Below are positions 17,372-25,384 of a stretch of DNA of 64,000 nt, one piece after another (within the stretch, counting starts at the first letter, position 1; the number at the start of each line of letters is the position of its first letter). The stretch is from positions 1-64,000 of the forward strand of contig CANQRR010000010.1 of assembly GCA_947626285.1 (NCBI GenBank), read 5' to 3'. This DNA comes from an uncultured Lachnospiraceae bacterium (GTDB lineage: Bacteria; Bacillota; Clostridia; Lachnospirales; Lachnospiraceae). The translations under genes were made by a program, and so were the position numbers. Under the pieces are notes generated by a model. It saw only the letters and a list, made by a program, of their open reading frames with translations, was not told the origin of the DNA and searched no databases.

Positions 17372-19048
17372 ATGAGGTGTATCTACTGCAATACCCCTCT
17401 GGCGGCGATCGATTACTGCACGGGCTGCGGCGCGGATATCACGATTCTGAAACGCATTGTCCGAATTTCCAATCTTCTGTACAATGAGGGGCTTGAGAAG
17501 GCGCTGATCAGGGATATGAAGGGAGCGATCTCCTGTCTGCAGCGCAGTTTGAAATTCAACAAAGAAAACACGGATGCCAGGAATCTTCTGGGTCTTTGCT
17601 ATTATGAGACAGGCGAGGCCGTCTCGGCGCTCTGCGAGTGGGTAGTCAGCAAGAATCTGCAGCCTGCGGACAACCTTGCGGACTATTACATCAATGAACT
17701 CCAGACAAACAAGAACCGTCTTGACACGATCAACCAGACGATTCGCAAATACAACCAGTGTATCACGTACTGCCGTGAGAACAATGAGGACATGGCGATC
17801 ATCCAGCTTAAGAAGGTGCTCAGCCAGAACCCGAAGCTCGTGAAGGCGTATCAGCTTCTCTCGCTTTTGTATATGAAACGACAGGAATACGAGCGCGCGC
17901 GCAAGCTGCTCCGAAAGGCGTCGTACATTGACACGACCAATACGACGACGCTGCGGTATCTCCAGGAGATCGAGGACGTCACGGGACGGGGTACGAACCT
18001 GAACTGGAAACATAAGAAGCAGGAGAAAGAGAGCGGAGAACAGCTGTCCGGAGCGCTGCGGTACATGAGCGGCACGGAGATGGTGATCCAGCCGACGACC
18101 TTCCGGGACAGTTCCGGGATCGCGACTTTCATCAACATTGCGCTGGGGATTCTGCTCGGCGGCGCGATCGTGTGGTTTCTGATCGTTCCGGCGAACCGCC
18201 AGTCGGTCAACGACGCGGCGAATCGACAGATCACGGACGCCAACACAAAGCTTGCCACGGAGTCGGTCAAGGTGCAAGAGCTTCAGGATGAGATCGACGG
18301 ATATACGGCGCAGGTGGAGAACGCGCAGAAGGACCGCGACGACGCGCTCGCGAAGGCGGACGGCTACGATGAACTGCTTGGCATCGCGCAGATCTATGTG
18401 GGCGGCGACGCCTCCACGGCGGCCAGCAGGATCGCGAATCTGGACGCTTCGAATTTTGACGGAAACGCGAAAGCGCTGTACGACACGCTCTCGGGGGCGG
18501 CGCAGGGAAGCCTCTTTACACAGTATTATAATGCAGGGACGTCGGCGTATGTGATCCCGAATTACCAGACGGCGGCGGAGCAGCTTCAGAAGGCGGTCGA
18601 CTGCGATCCGGACCGCAAGCAGGCGAATCACGGAGACGCGCTGCTGTACCTGGGAATGTCCTATTACTATCTCGGTGATTCGATGAAGGCGGACAGCGTG
18701 TTTGCCCAGATCCAGCAGTATTATCCGAACATCGCCCAGCAGTACGGCCTTGCGGGATACATGTCCATGGGTGGTTATACGGGCGTGCAGGATACGGGAG
18801 CACAGGATCTGAGCGGCCTCGGGGATGCGACGACCGGTCAGAACGCGAACGGGACCAACGGGACCGGGGACGGCAACATTACGGTGTACGGAGACCAGGG
18901 GAGCGTTGGGACGACCACCGGCACCAATACAGGGACCACGGCTCCGGTCTATGACTACGAGAACGGCATCTATCCCGCGTGGACGGATCCGAATACCGGC
19001 ATACAGTACGACGTCTACGGCAACCCGCTGCCGGGACAGGGGCTATAA
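17372..19048 (+). CDS. Membrane-anchored TPR protein with N-terminal zinc ribbon
   Basis: The 558-residue protein starts with CIYCNTPL and CTGCGAD, a four-cysteine zinc ribbon (residues 3-21). Cytoplasmic TPR-like helices follow (about 35-210), then one membrane segment (about 250-272, IALGILLGGAIVWFLIV) and a coiled coil (about 275-330). Extracytoplasmic TPR-like repeats come next (NYQTAAEQLQKAVDCDPD), and the tail is Gly/Thr/Asn-rich. Such proteins are frequent in Lachnospiraceae; a scaffold role bridging cytoplasm and envelope is inferred, with no enzyme motif visible. Confidence 0.8.
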   Translation: MRCIYCNTPLAAIDYCTGCGADITILKRIVRISNLLYNEGLEKALIRDMKGAISCLQRSLKFNKENTDARNLLGLCYYETGEAVSALCEWVVSKNLQPADNLADYYINELQTNKNRLDTINQTIRKYNQCITYCRENNEDMAIIQLKKVLSQNPKLVKAYQLLSLLYMKRQEYERARKLLRKASYIDTTNTTTLRYLQEIEDVTGRGTNLNWKHKKQEKESGEQLSGALRYMSGTEMVIQPTTFRDSSGIATFINIALGILLGGAIVWFLIVPANRQSVNDAANRQITDANTKLATESVKVQELQDEIDGYTAQVENAQKDRDDALAKADGYDELLGIAQIYVGGDASTAASRIANLDASNFDGNAKALYDTLSGAAQGSLFTQYYNAGTSAYVIPNYQTAAEQLQKAVDCDPDRKQANHGDALLYLGMSYYYLGDSMKADSVFAQIQQYYPNIAQQYGLAGYMSMGGYTGVQDTGAQDLSGLGDATTGQNANGTNGTGDGNITVYGDQGSVGTTTGTNTGTTAPVYDYENGIYPAWTDPNTGIQYDVYGNPLPGQGL

Positions 19049-19087
19049 ACGCCGGAGCGTGAAAAGAGAAAAATCGAAAAATTCAGG

Positions 19088-19134
19088 AAGAGACTGTTAC
19101 AGAAGAGAAAAACTTCGGTGGCAGTCTCTTTTTT
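19088..19134 (+). terminator. Terminator of the folC-TPR operon
   Basis: AAGAGACTG (19088-19096) pairs with CAGTCTCTT (19122-19130), with an inner GAAG/CTTC stem, and is followed by TTTT. Confidence 0.85.
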
Positions 19135-19287
19135 GCGCAGTCCGCAGGAAGAAAACGGCTGCTGCCGTAGCAGGCGGACCGTACGGCGGACAGAGTCGCG
19201 AGCATGAACGAAAAAGCGGAGATTGAGGCTGTCACAGCAGACGGGCCACGCGGTGGACAGAAAACAGAGAGTATGGGAGGGAAGAAC

Positions 19288-19623
19288 ATGAATCAGGTAT
19301 TTACGATCGTGGGGACGGCGATGACGATCCACCTGCCGGCGGAGCTGGATCATCACAGCTCAGAGCAGATCCAGGTGGAGGCGGACCGGCTGATCCGCAC
19401 GCACAACATTCGCAGTCTTCTGTTTGACTTTGGCGGGACAAGCTTTATGGACAGTTCAGGAATTGGGATGATCATAGGGCGTTATAAGATGATGCGCTTC
19501 ATGGGCGGCAACGTCCTGGCGATTCGGGTGAGCGAGCAGATGCGGAGGATCCTGACGATGTCCGGAATCTACAAGGTGATCGATATCTATGAGGGAATGC
19601 CGCAGCAGTCGGAGCTGTATTGA
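19288..19623 (+). CDS. spoIIAA: Anti-sigma F factor antagonist SpoIIAA
   Basis: The 111-residue STAS-domain protein has the diagnostic motif MDSSGIGM with the phosphorylatable serine (Ser57 by alignment to the Bacillus DSSG motif). When unphosphorylated it binds SpoIIAB and frees SigF in the forespore; SpoIIAB phosphorylates it. ATG 19288 has GGGAGGGAAG just upstream and gives the normal length; a longer in-frame reading from 19204 would add 28 atypical residues. First gene of the spoIIA operon. No convincing SigH promoter was found in the 150 bases upstream. Confidence 0.95.
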   Translation: MNQVFTIVGTAMTIHLPAELDHHSSEQIQVEADRLIRTHNIRSLLFDFGGTSFMDSSGIGMIIGRYKMMRFMGGNVLAIRVSEQMRRILTMSGIYKVIDIYEGMPQQSELY

Positions 19624-19655
19624 CAATGAGAATCTGGACGAAAGGGGAGCAGATG

Positions 19656-20165
19656 ATGCAAAACGAGATGAAACTGGAATTTGACAGCCGTTCCTGCAAC
19701 GAGAGCTTTGCCCGCGTGACGGTGGCGGCGTTTCTGACGCAGCTGGACCCGACGCTGGAGGAGGTCTCGGACGTCAAGACAGCCGTGTCCGAAGCGGTCA
19801 CGAACGCGATCATACACGGCTATGAAGGGAGAGTGGAGAAGGTCACGATCCTCTGCAGGCTGGAGGGCCGGGAGCTGTATGTGGAAGTGCGGGATGAGGG
19901 AAAGGGGATCGCGGACGTGGCGCTCGCGATGGAGCCTTTGTTCACGACAAAGGAGGAGTGCGACCGCGCCGGGATGGGATTCTCTTTCATGGAGGCGTTC
20001 ATGGATTCCCTCGAGGTGGAGTCCGCGCCGGGACAGGGCACCTGCGTAAAGATGCGCAAGCGGATCGGGCGCGAGGCGGGGGACGGCGGCGGAGCCGGAA
20101 AGGAAGGATCCCTGGGATCGTCCCGGGCGGAGTGTATGGAAAAAGTGAAACAGGAAAGGTCGTGA
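19656..20165 (+). CDS. spoIIAB: Anti-sigma F factor and serine kinase SpoIIAB
   Basis: The 169-residue product is a GHKL-type kinase with the N-box SEAVTNAIIHGYEG (Asn50), the G1 box DEGKGI and the G2 region AGMGFSFMEAF. It binds SigF and phosphorylates SpoIIAA. AGGGGAG lies six bases before ATG 19656 (the adjacent ATG 19653 is equally in frame). Compared with Bacillus SpoIIAB the C terminus carries an extra tail of about 25 residues rich in Gly, Lys and Glu, seemingly unstructured. Its stop overlaps the sigF start in a GTGA arrangement. Confidence 0.94.
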   Translation: MQNEMKLEFDSRSCNESFARVTVAAFLTQLDPTLEEVSDVKTAVSEAVTNAIIHGYEGRVEKVTILCRLEGRELYVEVRDEGKGIADVALAMEPLFTTKEECDRAGMGFSFMEAFMDSLEVESAPGQGTCVKMRKRIGREAGDGGGAGKEGSLGSSRAECMEKVKQERS

Positions 20166-20893
20166 TCTGGCGGATGGAACACACCCTTGCGTTGATCAAA
20201 CGGGTACACGAGGGGGATAAAGATGCCAGAGAACAATTGGTAGAGGAGAACATGGGTCTGGTCTTCACGGTGGTGCACCGCTTTCAGGGGCGCGGCTGCG
20301 ACCAGGAGGACCTGGTGCAGATCGGCTGCATCGGTCTGCTGAAGGCGATCGACAATTTCGACAGCTCCTTTGAGGTGCGTTTTTCGACCTACGCGGTGCC
20401 TATGATCACCGGGGAGATCAAGCGCTTCCTGCGCGACGACGGGATGATCAAGGTGAGCCGGATTTTAAAAGAGGCGGCGGCCAAGGCGTACCGCGCGCGC
20501 GACATGCTGGAGAAGCGCGGCGGGAGGGAGCCGACGATGGAGGAGATCGCGCAGGAGACCGGGATCAGCGCGGAGGATCTTGCGCTCGCGATGGAGGCAA
20601 TGTCGGACGTGGAATCCTTAAGTCAGACGATCTACAGCGGGGACGGCACGCCTGTGCTTTTAAGCGACCGCCTGCCCGACCGCAAAGACCGCAATGAGGA
20701 GCTCTTGAACCGCATGCTGCTTCTTGAGCTTCTGAAGCTGCTGTCGGAGGAGGAGCAGGAAATCATCCGGCTGCGCTATTTTGAGGACTGCACGCAGGTG
20801 CAGGTGGCCGGGCGGCTGGGGATGACGCAGGTGCAGGTGTCGCGGGCTGAGAAGCGGATACTGAAAAAGCTGCGCGGGTATTGTTCGGACTAG
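20162..20893 (+). CDS. sigF: Forespore sigma factor SigF
   Basis: The 243-residue sigma-70-family factor follows the Bacillus SigF pattern closely: region 2 DLVQIGCIGLLKAIDNFD and RFSTYAVPMITGEIKRFLRDD, region 3 PTMEEIAQETGIS, region 4 RYFEDCTQVQVAGRLGMTQ followed by VSRAEKRIL. It directs early forespore transcription. GTG 20162 overlaps the spoIIAB stop (GTGA), suggesting coupling; ATG 20174 is the alternative start. Downstream is the unrelated fumarase, not spoVA as in Bacillus. Confidence 0.95.
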   Translation: MIWRMEHTLALIKRVHEGDKDAREQLVEENMGLVFTVVHRFQGRGCDQEDLVQIGCIGLLKAIDNFDSSFEVRFSTYAVPMITGEIKRFLRDDGMIKVSRILKEAAAKAYRARDMLEKRGGREPTMEEIAQETGISAEDLALAMEAMSDVESLSQTIYSGDGTPVLLSDRLPDRKDRNEELLNRMLLLELLKLLSEEEQEIIRLRYFEDCTQVQVAGRLGMTQVQVSRAEKRILKKLRGYCSD

Positions 20894-20930
20894 TCCGGCG
20901 CAGGTTTTTCCGTTTTGCGCGGATTACTAC

Positions 20931-20959
20931 TTGCGGGAATTCCCGGGAATTGATATGAT
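20931..20959 (+). promoter_or_regulatory. Candidate promoter with palindromic operator for fumarase
   Basis: TTGCGG (20931-20936) and TATGAT (20954-20959) are 17 bases apart. The spacer contains the perfect palindrome GGGAATTCCC (20935-20944) followed by another GGGAATT, a plausible repressor site. This gives fumarase its own transcription start, separate from the spoIIA operon. Confidence 0.5.
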
Positions 20960-21048
20960 AAGGTGCATTCATACAGGAGGACCGGCTGCGCGGCCTGCGT
21001 TTCGCAGGACAGGAGCGGGAAAAGCAGCCGGATGGAGATACGGGAGGA

Positions 21049-21897
21049 ATGACGGTGAGAGAGATACAGGCGGGGACGATCACGGACGTCGTGGAACGGC
21101 TGTGCATCGAGGCGAACGAACGTCTTCCGGAGGACGTGAAAGGCGCGATCAGGGCTTGCCGCGCGTGCGAGGACTGGCCGGTCGCGCAGGATGTTCTGGA
21201 CAAGATCGTTGAGAATTACGAGATCGCGGAGGCGCAGGAGGTGCCGGTCTGTCAGGATACCGGGATGGCCTGCGTGTTCCTGGAGATCGGGCAGGATGCG
21301 CACATCGCGGGCGGCGATCTGCGCGAGGCGGTGGACGAGGGCGTGCGCCGCGGATACGACAAGGGCTACCTGCGCAAGTCGATCGTGAAAGATCCGCTGC
21401 GCCGCGGAAATACCGGGGACAATACGCCGGCGATGCTCTACACGGAGATCGTGCCGGGCGAGCAGATCAAAGTGACGGTGGCCCCGAAGGGCTTCGGCAG
21501 TGAGAACATGAGCGCGATCCGCATGTTCAAGCCATCCGCGGGACTGCAGGGGATCAAAGATTTCATTTTGGAGACGGTGGAGACGGCCGGGCCGAATCCC
21601 TGCCCGCCGATGGTGGTCGGCGTCGGCATCGGCGGGACGTTCGACAAGGCGGCGCTGCTGGCGAAGAAGGCGCTGCTGCGCCCGCTGGATGCGCGAAACC
21701 CGGATCCGTTCTATGCGGATCTTGAGCGGGAAATGCTGGAGAAGATCAATCGGCTCGGCATCGGGCCGCAGGGCTTCGGCGGGCGGACGACGGCGCTCGG
21801 ACTCAACGTCGAGACCATGCCGACGCACATCGCGGGCATGCCCTGCGCGATCAACATCAGCTGCCATGTAACGCGGCATAAGACGGAGGTGATCTGA
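21049..21897 (+). CDS. Class I (Fe-S) fumarate hydratase, alpha subunit
   Basis: The 282-residue product corresponds to the N-terminal catalytic half of class I fumarase, which holds a [4Fe-4S] cluster and interconverts fumarate and malate. Typical segments are PVCQDTGMACVFLEIG, GNTGDNTPAMLYTEIVPG, GFGSENMSA, GPNPCPPMVVGVGIGG and a closing NISCHVTRHKTE; the cysteines are the likely cluster ligands. The L-tartrate dehydratase pair is the main alternative, as the families are alike. GTG 21055, seven bases after GGAGGA, may be the true start instead of ATG 21049. The beta-subunit gene follows after one base. Confidence 0.9.
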   Translation: MTVREIQAGTITDVVERLCIEANERLPEDVKGAIRACRACEDWPVAQDVLDKIVENYEIAEAQEVPVCQDTGMACVFLEIGQDAHIAGGDLREAVDEGVRRGYDKGYLRKSIVKDPLRRGNTGDNTPAMLYTEIVPGEQIKVTVAPKGFGSENMSAIRMFKPSAGLQGIKDFILETVETAGPNPCPPMVVGVGIGGTFDKAALLAKKALLRPLDARNPDPFYADLEREMLEKINRLGIGPQGFGGRTTALGLNVETMPTHIAGMPCAINISCHVTRHKTEVI

Positions 21898-21898
21898 G

Positions 21899-22462
21899 AT
21901 GGAGAGACACATTACGCTGCCGCTCACGGAAGAGCTGGCGCGTACGCTTCACGCGGGCGATACGGTGTATCTGACCGGGACGGTCTACACTTCCAGGGAC
22001 GCCGGGCACAAGCGCATGTGCGAGGCGCTCGCGAGAGGGGAAACGCTTCCGTTTGACCCGAAGGATGCCACAATCTACTATGTCGGCCCGTCCCCCGCGA
22101 AGCCGGGACAGGTGATCGGTTCTGCCGGACCGACGACAAGCGGGCGCATGGACGCCTACGCGCCGACGATGATGTCCGTGGGCGCGCGCGGGATGATCGG
22201 CAAAGGAGCCAGGCTGCCGGAGGTGGTCGAGGCGATGAAAAAATACAGTGGCGTATATTTTGGCGCGATCGGAGGCGCGGGGGCGCTGCTCTCGAAGCGC
22301 ATCAAAGAGGCAGAACTGATCGCGTACGAGGACCTCGGCGCGGAGGCGCTGCGCAGGCTCTATGTGGAGGAGATGCCGCTCGTCGTCGTCATCGACTGCG
22401 AGGGAAACGATCTCTATGAGACCGGCCGGGCGGCCTATCTGAAACAGCGCGAAGAAAAATAG
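21899..22462 (+). CDS. Class I fumarate hydratase, beta subunit
   Basis: The 187-residue product matches the C-terminal (swivelling) half of class I fumarase: TGTVYTSRDAGHKRM, YYVGPSPAKPGQVIGSAGPTT, MIGKGA, YFGAIGGAGALLSKRI and VVVIDCEGNDLYE. It completes the enzyme with the alpha chain directly upstream. Tartrate dehydratase beta subunit is the alternative assignment. Confidence 0.9.
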   Translation: MERHITLPLTEELARTLHAGDTVYLTGTVYTSRDAGHKRMCEALARGETLPFDPKDATIYYVGPSPAKPGQVIGSAGPTTSGRMDAYAPTMMSVGARGMIGKGARLPEVVEAMKKYSGVYFGAIGGAGALLSKRIKEAELIAYEDLGAEALRRLYVEEMPLVVVIDCEGNDLYETGRAAYLKQREEK

Positions 22463-22513
22463 CGGGCGGGGAGAGATCTTCTGCCGGAGATGAGAAGAAA
22501 GCCAGGAGCGATG

Positions 22514-22543
22514 CGGATAATTCCATGCGATACGGGAATACTA
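22514..22543 (+). promoter_or_regulatory. Candidate forespore (SigG/SigF-type) promoter for spoVA genes
   Basis: CGGATA (22514-22519) and AATACTA (22537-22543) with a 17-base spacer resemble the SigG pattern TGAATA / CATACTA; the GGGAATACT string also resembles a SigF -10 element. It lies about 80 bases before the first gene of the spoVA group, the expected regulon. No experiment supports it here. Confidence 0.4.
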
Positions 22544-22623
22544 TCCTCAATCATGCAGGCCCGTAAAGGCAGGACAGAGCCTTCGGAGATCTGCAGGTAA
22601 AAGCAGATTGAGAGGTGGATCGC

Positions 22624-22794
22624 ATGGAGCGGAAGCTGTTGACACGTTATCTGATCCTGATCACGGCGCTGATGATCTTCGCCGGCGCAGCGTGGTATTT
22701 TACAAAGGATTCGGGCACACCGCGCGCAGGCGTGGTGCTGGCGAAACAGGAAACGGAATTTCCAATCGGGGAGGAAGTTTCCTATGGGCGGTGA
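22624..22794 (+). CDS. Small single-pass membrane protein preceding spoVAA
   Basis: The 56-residue reading frame follows GAGAGGTGG and overlaps the spoVAA start by 11 bases. It has a basic N terminus (MERKLLTRY), one hydrophobic helix (about 9-26) and a polar tail, so it should sit in the membrane with the tail outside. Position suggests co-expression with spoVAA-spoVAB during sporulation. I do not recognise the family. Confidence 0.6.
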   Translation: MERKLLTRYLILITALMIFAGAAWYFTKDSGTPRAGVVLAKQETEFPIGEEVSYGR

Positions 22795-23404
22795 CACGCT
22801 GTATTTGAAGATCGACAAAAATGTGCAGGCGGACCATGAGCACGTTATGCTGAAGGATATCGCCGAGATCCGCTGCAGCGACAAGGCGACTGAGAACAAG
22901 GTGAAGGTCCTGCGGCTTCCGACGGAGATCGTGAAAGGGCCGGGACGGTACGTGTTTTCTGTGCTCGACGTGATCGAGGTCATCGGGAAGGAATTTCCGA
23001 ATCTGGAGGTCAACAATCTGGGAGAGGCCGATTTTATCCTGACGGTGGAAAAGCGGGACAAGCTGTCCGACGCGCTAAGCTGGGGGAAGACGGCCTTCGT
23101 GTGTGTGCTGGCGTTTTTCGGCGCGGCTTTTTCCATCATGGCTTTCAACAACGACGTGGGGATTACGACGCTCTTCGCGCAGCTCTACGAGACGTTCACC
23201 GGAGAGGCTTCAGACGGGTTCACGCTGCTGGAGCTGTCCTATTCCGTGGGTGTGGGGCTTGGCATTCTGATCTTTTTCCATCATTTTGCGCGCAAAAAAG
23301 GGTTCTCGGATCCGACACCGCTGGAAGTCGAGATGCGCACGTACGAGGACGACGTCGACACGACGCTGATCGAATCCGGCAACCGGAAGGAGCGCAGACC
23401 ATGA
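22784..23404 (+). CDS. spoVAA: Stage V sporulation protein AA
   Basis: The 206-residue product has the SpoVAA pattern: an N-terminal cytoplasmic domain of about 100 residues (YLKIDKNVQADHEHVMLKDI), then two hydrophobic helices (about 103-122 and 150-170) around a short loop, and a charged tail (HHFARKKGFSDPTPLEVEMR). SpoVAA is part of the inner-membrane system linked to dipicolinate movement in spores. GGGGAGGAAG lies seven bases before the ATG. Only spoVAA and spoVAB are present here; the AC-AD-AE genes are not in the window. Confidence 0.88.
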   Translation: MGGDTLYLKIDKNVQADHEHVMLKDIAEIRCSDKATENKVKVLRLPTEIVKGPGRYVFSVLDVIEVIGKEFPNLEVNNLGEADFILTVEKRDKLSDALSWGKTAFVCVLAFFGAAFSIMAFNNDVGITTLFAQLYETFTGEASDGFTLLELSYSVGVGLGILIFFHHFARKKGFSDPTPLEVEMRTYEDDVDTTLIESGNRKERRP

Positions 23405-23449
23405 AAAGCGTTTGGACGGATCATGCAGGGGCGACAGGAGGGAAGAGCT

Positions 23450-23884
23450 ATGGGACATGCATGGATGGCGCAGGCGCTGCTTGCGCTGATCGGATTTTCC
23501 TCCGGCTTTATCATCGCCGGGGGCGTCGTGGCGCTGATGGTCGGACTCGGGATCATCACAAGGTACATCGGGATCACCCGCACGGCGGATCGAATTTTCT
23601 GGTATGAGGACGCGATTCTTCTCGGCGCGGTGGCGGGCACACTGCTGACGGTCTACGATCTGCGTCTGCCGGTCGGCGCGTGGATCTTAGGGGTCGGAGG
23701 ACTGTTCATCGGGATCTTCGTGGGCAGCTGGATCCTAGCGCTCGCGGAGGTCGTCAATGTGTTTCCGGTCTACTGCAGGCGGCTCGGGATCACGAAGGGA
23801 CTGAGCTGGATCGTGATCGCGATGGCGGTTGGAAAGGTGAGCGGGAGCCTGCTGGGATTCTATATGAGATGGGGTAAGGGATAA
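23450..23884 (+). CDS. spoVAB: Stage V sporulation protein AB
   Basis: The 144-residue protein is very hydrophobic with four predicted membrane helices and the SpoVAB-like motifs SSGFIIAGGVVALMVGLGI, ITRYIGITRTA and EVVNVFPVYCRRLGI. ATG 23450 follows ACAGGAGGGAAGAGCT; an upstream in-frame ATG at 23423 lacks a site. It acts with SpoVAA in the spore membrane. The next gene is a MATE transporter, so the Bacillus-type operon does not continue. Confidence 0.88.
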   Translation: MGHAWMAQALLALIGFSSGFIIAGGVVALMVGLGIITRYIGITRTADRIFWYEDAILLGAVAGTLLTVYDLRLPVGAWILGVGGLFIGIFVGSWILALAEVVNVFPVYCRRLGITKGLSWIVIAMAVGKVSGSLLGFYMRWGKG

Positions 23885-23907
23885 ACTACAAAAGGTGAGG
23901 GATAGGC

Positions 23908-25263
23908 ATGCGCGAAGGTGCGAAGGATATGACGAAGGGCAGTCCGTATCGTCTGATACTCGGATTTGCCCTGCCGGTATTTTTAAGCCAGGTATTTCAG
24001 CAATTCTACAATACGGCGGATACATTGATCGTCGGAAAATTCCTCGGGACGGAGGCGCTGGCCGCGGTCGCCTCCTCGGGAAATCTGATCTTTCTGATGA
24101 TCAGTTTTTTTGAGGGGCTTGCGCTGGGAGCCGGCGTCGTGATCTCGCGCTATTTCGGGGCGCGGGAATACGGTCTGGTCTCAAGGGCCATACATACGAC
24201 GGTTCTATTAAGCTTTCTCTGCGGGGCGTTCCTGACGGCGGCGGGCGTGATTTTTACTCCGACGCTGCTGCGCCTAATGAACACGGACCCGGAGGTGATG
24301 CCGCAGGCGGTCGAGTACTTCCGTTACTATTTTCTGGGCGTGCTGGCGGTCGTTTGCTATAACAACCTGAAGGGAATCATGAACGCGCTCGGCGACAGCA
24401 GACGTCCGCTGTATTATCTGATCTTCTCGTCTCTCTTGAACATCGTGCTTGACCTTCTGTTCATCGCGGGCTTCGGCTGGGGCGTGTGGTCGGCGGCGGT
24501 GGCGACGGTGATCTCGCAGGCGGCAAGCATGGTGCTCTGTTTTATCCATCTGTGCAAACCGGGGACGGTCTGGCAGATCCAGTGGAGGAAACTGAAGCTG
24601 GACGGGCGCATCATGCGCGAGATCATCCGCTTCGGCTTTCCGTCCGGCGTGCAGAATTCCGTGATCGGCCTGGCCAATGTGATCGTGCAGACAAACATCA
24701 ACACGTTCGGCAAGCTGGCGACGGCGGCCTATGGAAGCTATGCGAAGATCGAGGGATTCGCGTTTTTGCCGGTCACGAGTTTTACGATGGCGCTCACCAC
24801 ATACACGGGGCAGAATCTGGGCGCGCAGGAGTATGACCGCGCGCGGAAGGGATCGCGGTTTGGCATCCTCTCGTCAGTGCTTCTGGCGGAGCTGATCGGC
24901 ATCGTGATCTTTTTGACTTTCCCGACGCTGATCGGTTTCTTTACGAACGACCCGAAGGTGATCGCGATCGGCACGAGGCAGGCGCGCATCGAGGCGCTGT
25001 TCTACTGCCTGATGGCGTTCTCCCACGCGGTGGCGGCGGTGTGCCGCGGGGCGGGGAAGGCGTTTGTGCCGATGTTCGTCATGCTGTCCGTCTGGTGCGT
25101 GCTGCGGATCACCTACATAACGATCGCGATGCACTTTGTGCATGAACTCTCGTACATCTACTGGGCGTATCCGATGACCTGGGGAATCAGTTCGGTGATC
25201 TTTCTGCTCTACTATCATTTTTCGGATTGGATCCACGGGTTCGAGAAGGCGGGTTCTTTTTGA
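23908..25263 (+). CDS. MATE-family efflux transporter
   Basis: The 451-residue protein has about 12 hydrophobic segments in two similar halves. MATE hallmarks are LPVFLSQVFQQFYNTADTLI in helix 1, VGKFLGTEALAAVASSGN, KGIMNALGDSRRPLYY, and in the second half GFPSGVQNSVIGLANVIVQ and CRGAGKAFVPMF. It should export a cationic or drug-like compound using Na+ or H+. Its substrate and any link to the sporulation genes upstream are not evident. Confidence 0.9.
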   Translation: MREGAKDMTKGSPYRLILGFALPVFLSQVFQQFYNTADTLIVGKFLGTEALAAVASSGNLIFLMISFFEGLALGAGVVISRYFGAREYGLVSRAIHTTVLLSFLCGAFLTAAGVIFTPTLLRLMNTDPEVMPQAVEYFRYYFLGVLAVVCYNNLKGIMNALGDSRRPLYYLIFSSLLNIVLDLLFIAGFGWGVWSAAVATVISQAASMVLCFIHLCKPGTVWQIQWRKLKLDGRIMREIIRFGFPSGVQNSVIGLANVIVQTNINTFGKLATAAYGSYAKIEGFAFLPVTSFTMALTTYTGQNLGAQEYDRARKGSRFGILSSVLLAELIGIVIFLTFPTLIGFFTNDPKVIAIGTRQARIEALFYCLMAFSHAVAAVCRGAGKAFVPMFVMLSVWCVLRITYITIAMHFVHELSYIYWAYPMTWGISSVIFLLYYHFSDWIHGFEKAGSF

Positions 25264-25279
25264 ATTCCTGTTTGGGAAG

Positions 25280-25307
25280 TGGACTTTTGAAATAAATGTG
25301 GTATAAT
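25280..25307 (+). promoter_or_regulatory. Extended -10 promoter for the GGDEF gene
   Basis: TGGTATAAT (-10 at 25302-25307, preceded by TG) with a weak -35 TGGACT at 25280-25285 and a 16-base spacer. It lies about 80 bases before GTG 25385. Confidence 0.55.
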
Positions 25308-25384
25308 ATCTTGTAGCAATGATTGCCTGAGGACCTGATTTGCCACAAGATATTGAAAACAGGTTAAGTAAGGAAGTAATTGTC

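Noticed and set aside
17081-18631. Minus-strand frame of 516 codons across folC end and the TPR gene
   Set aside because: Arg/Leu-rich shadow of two well-supported + strand genes plus a small gene.
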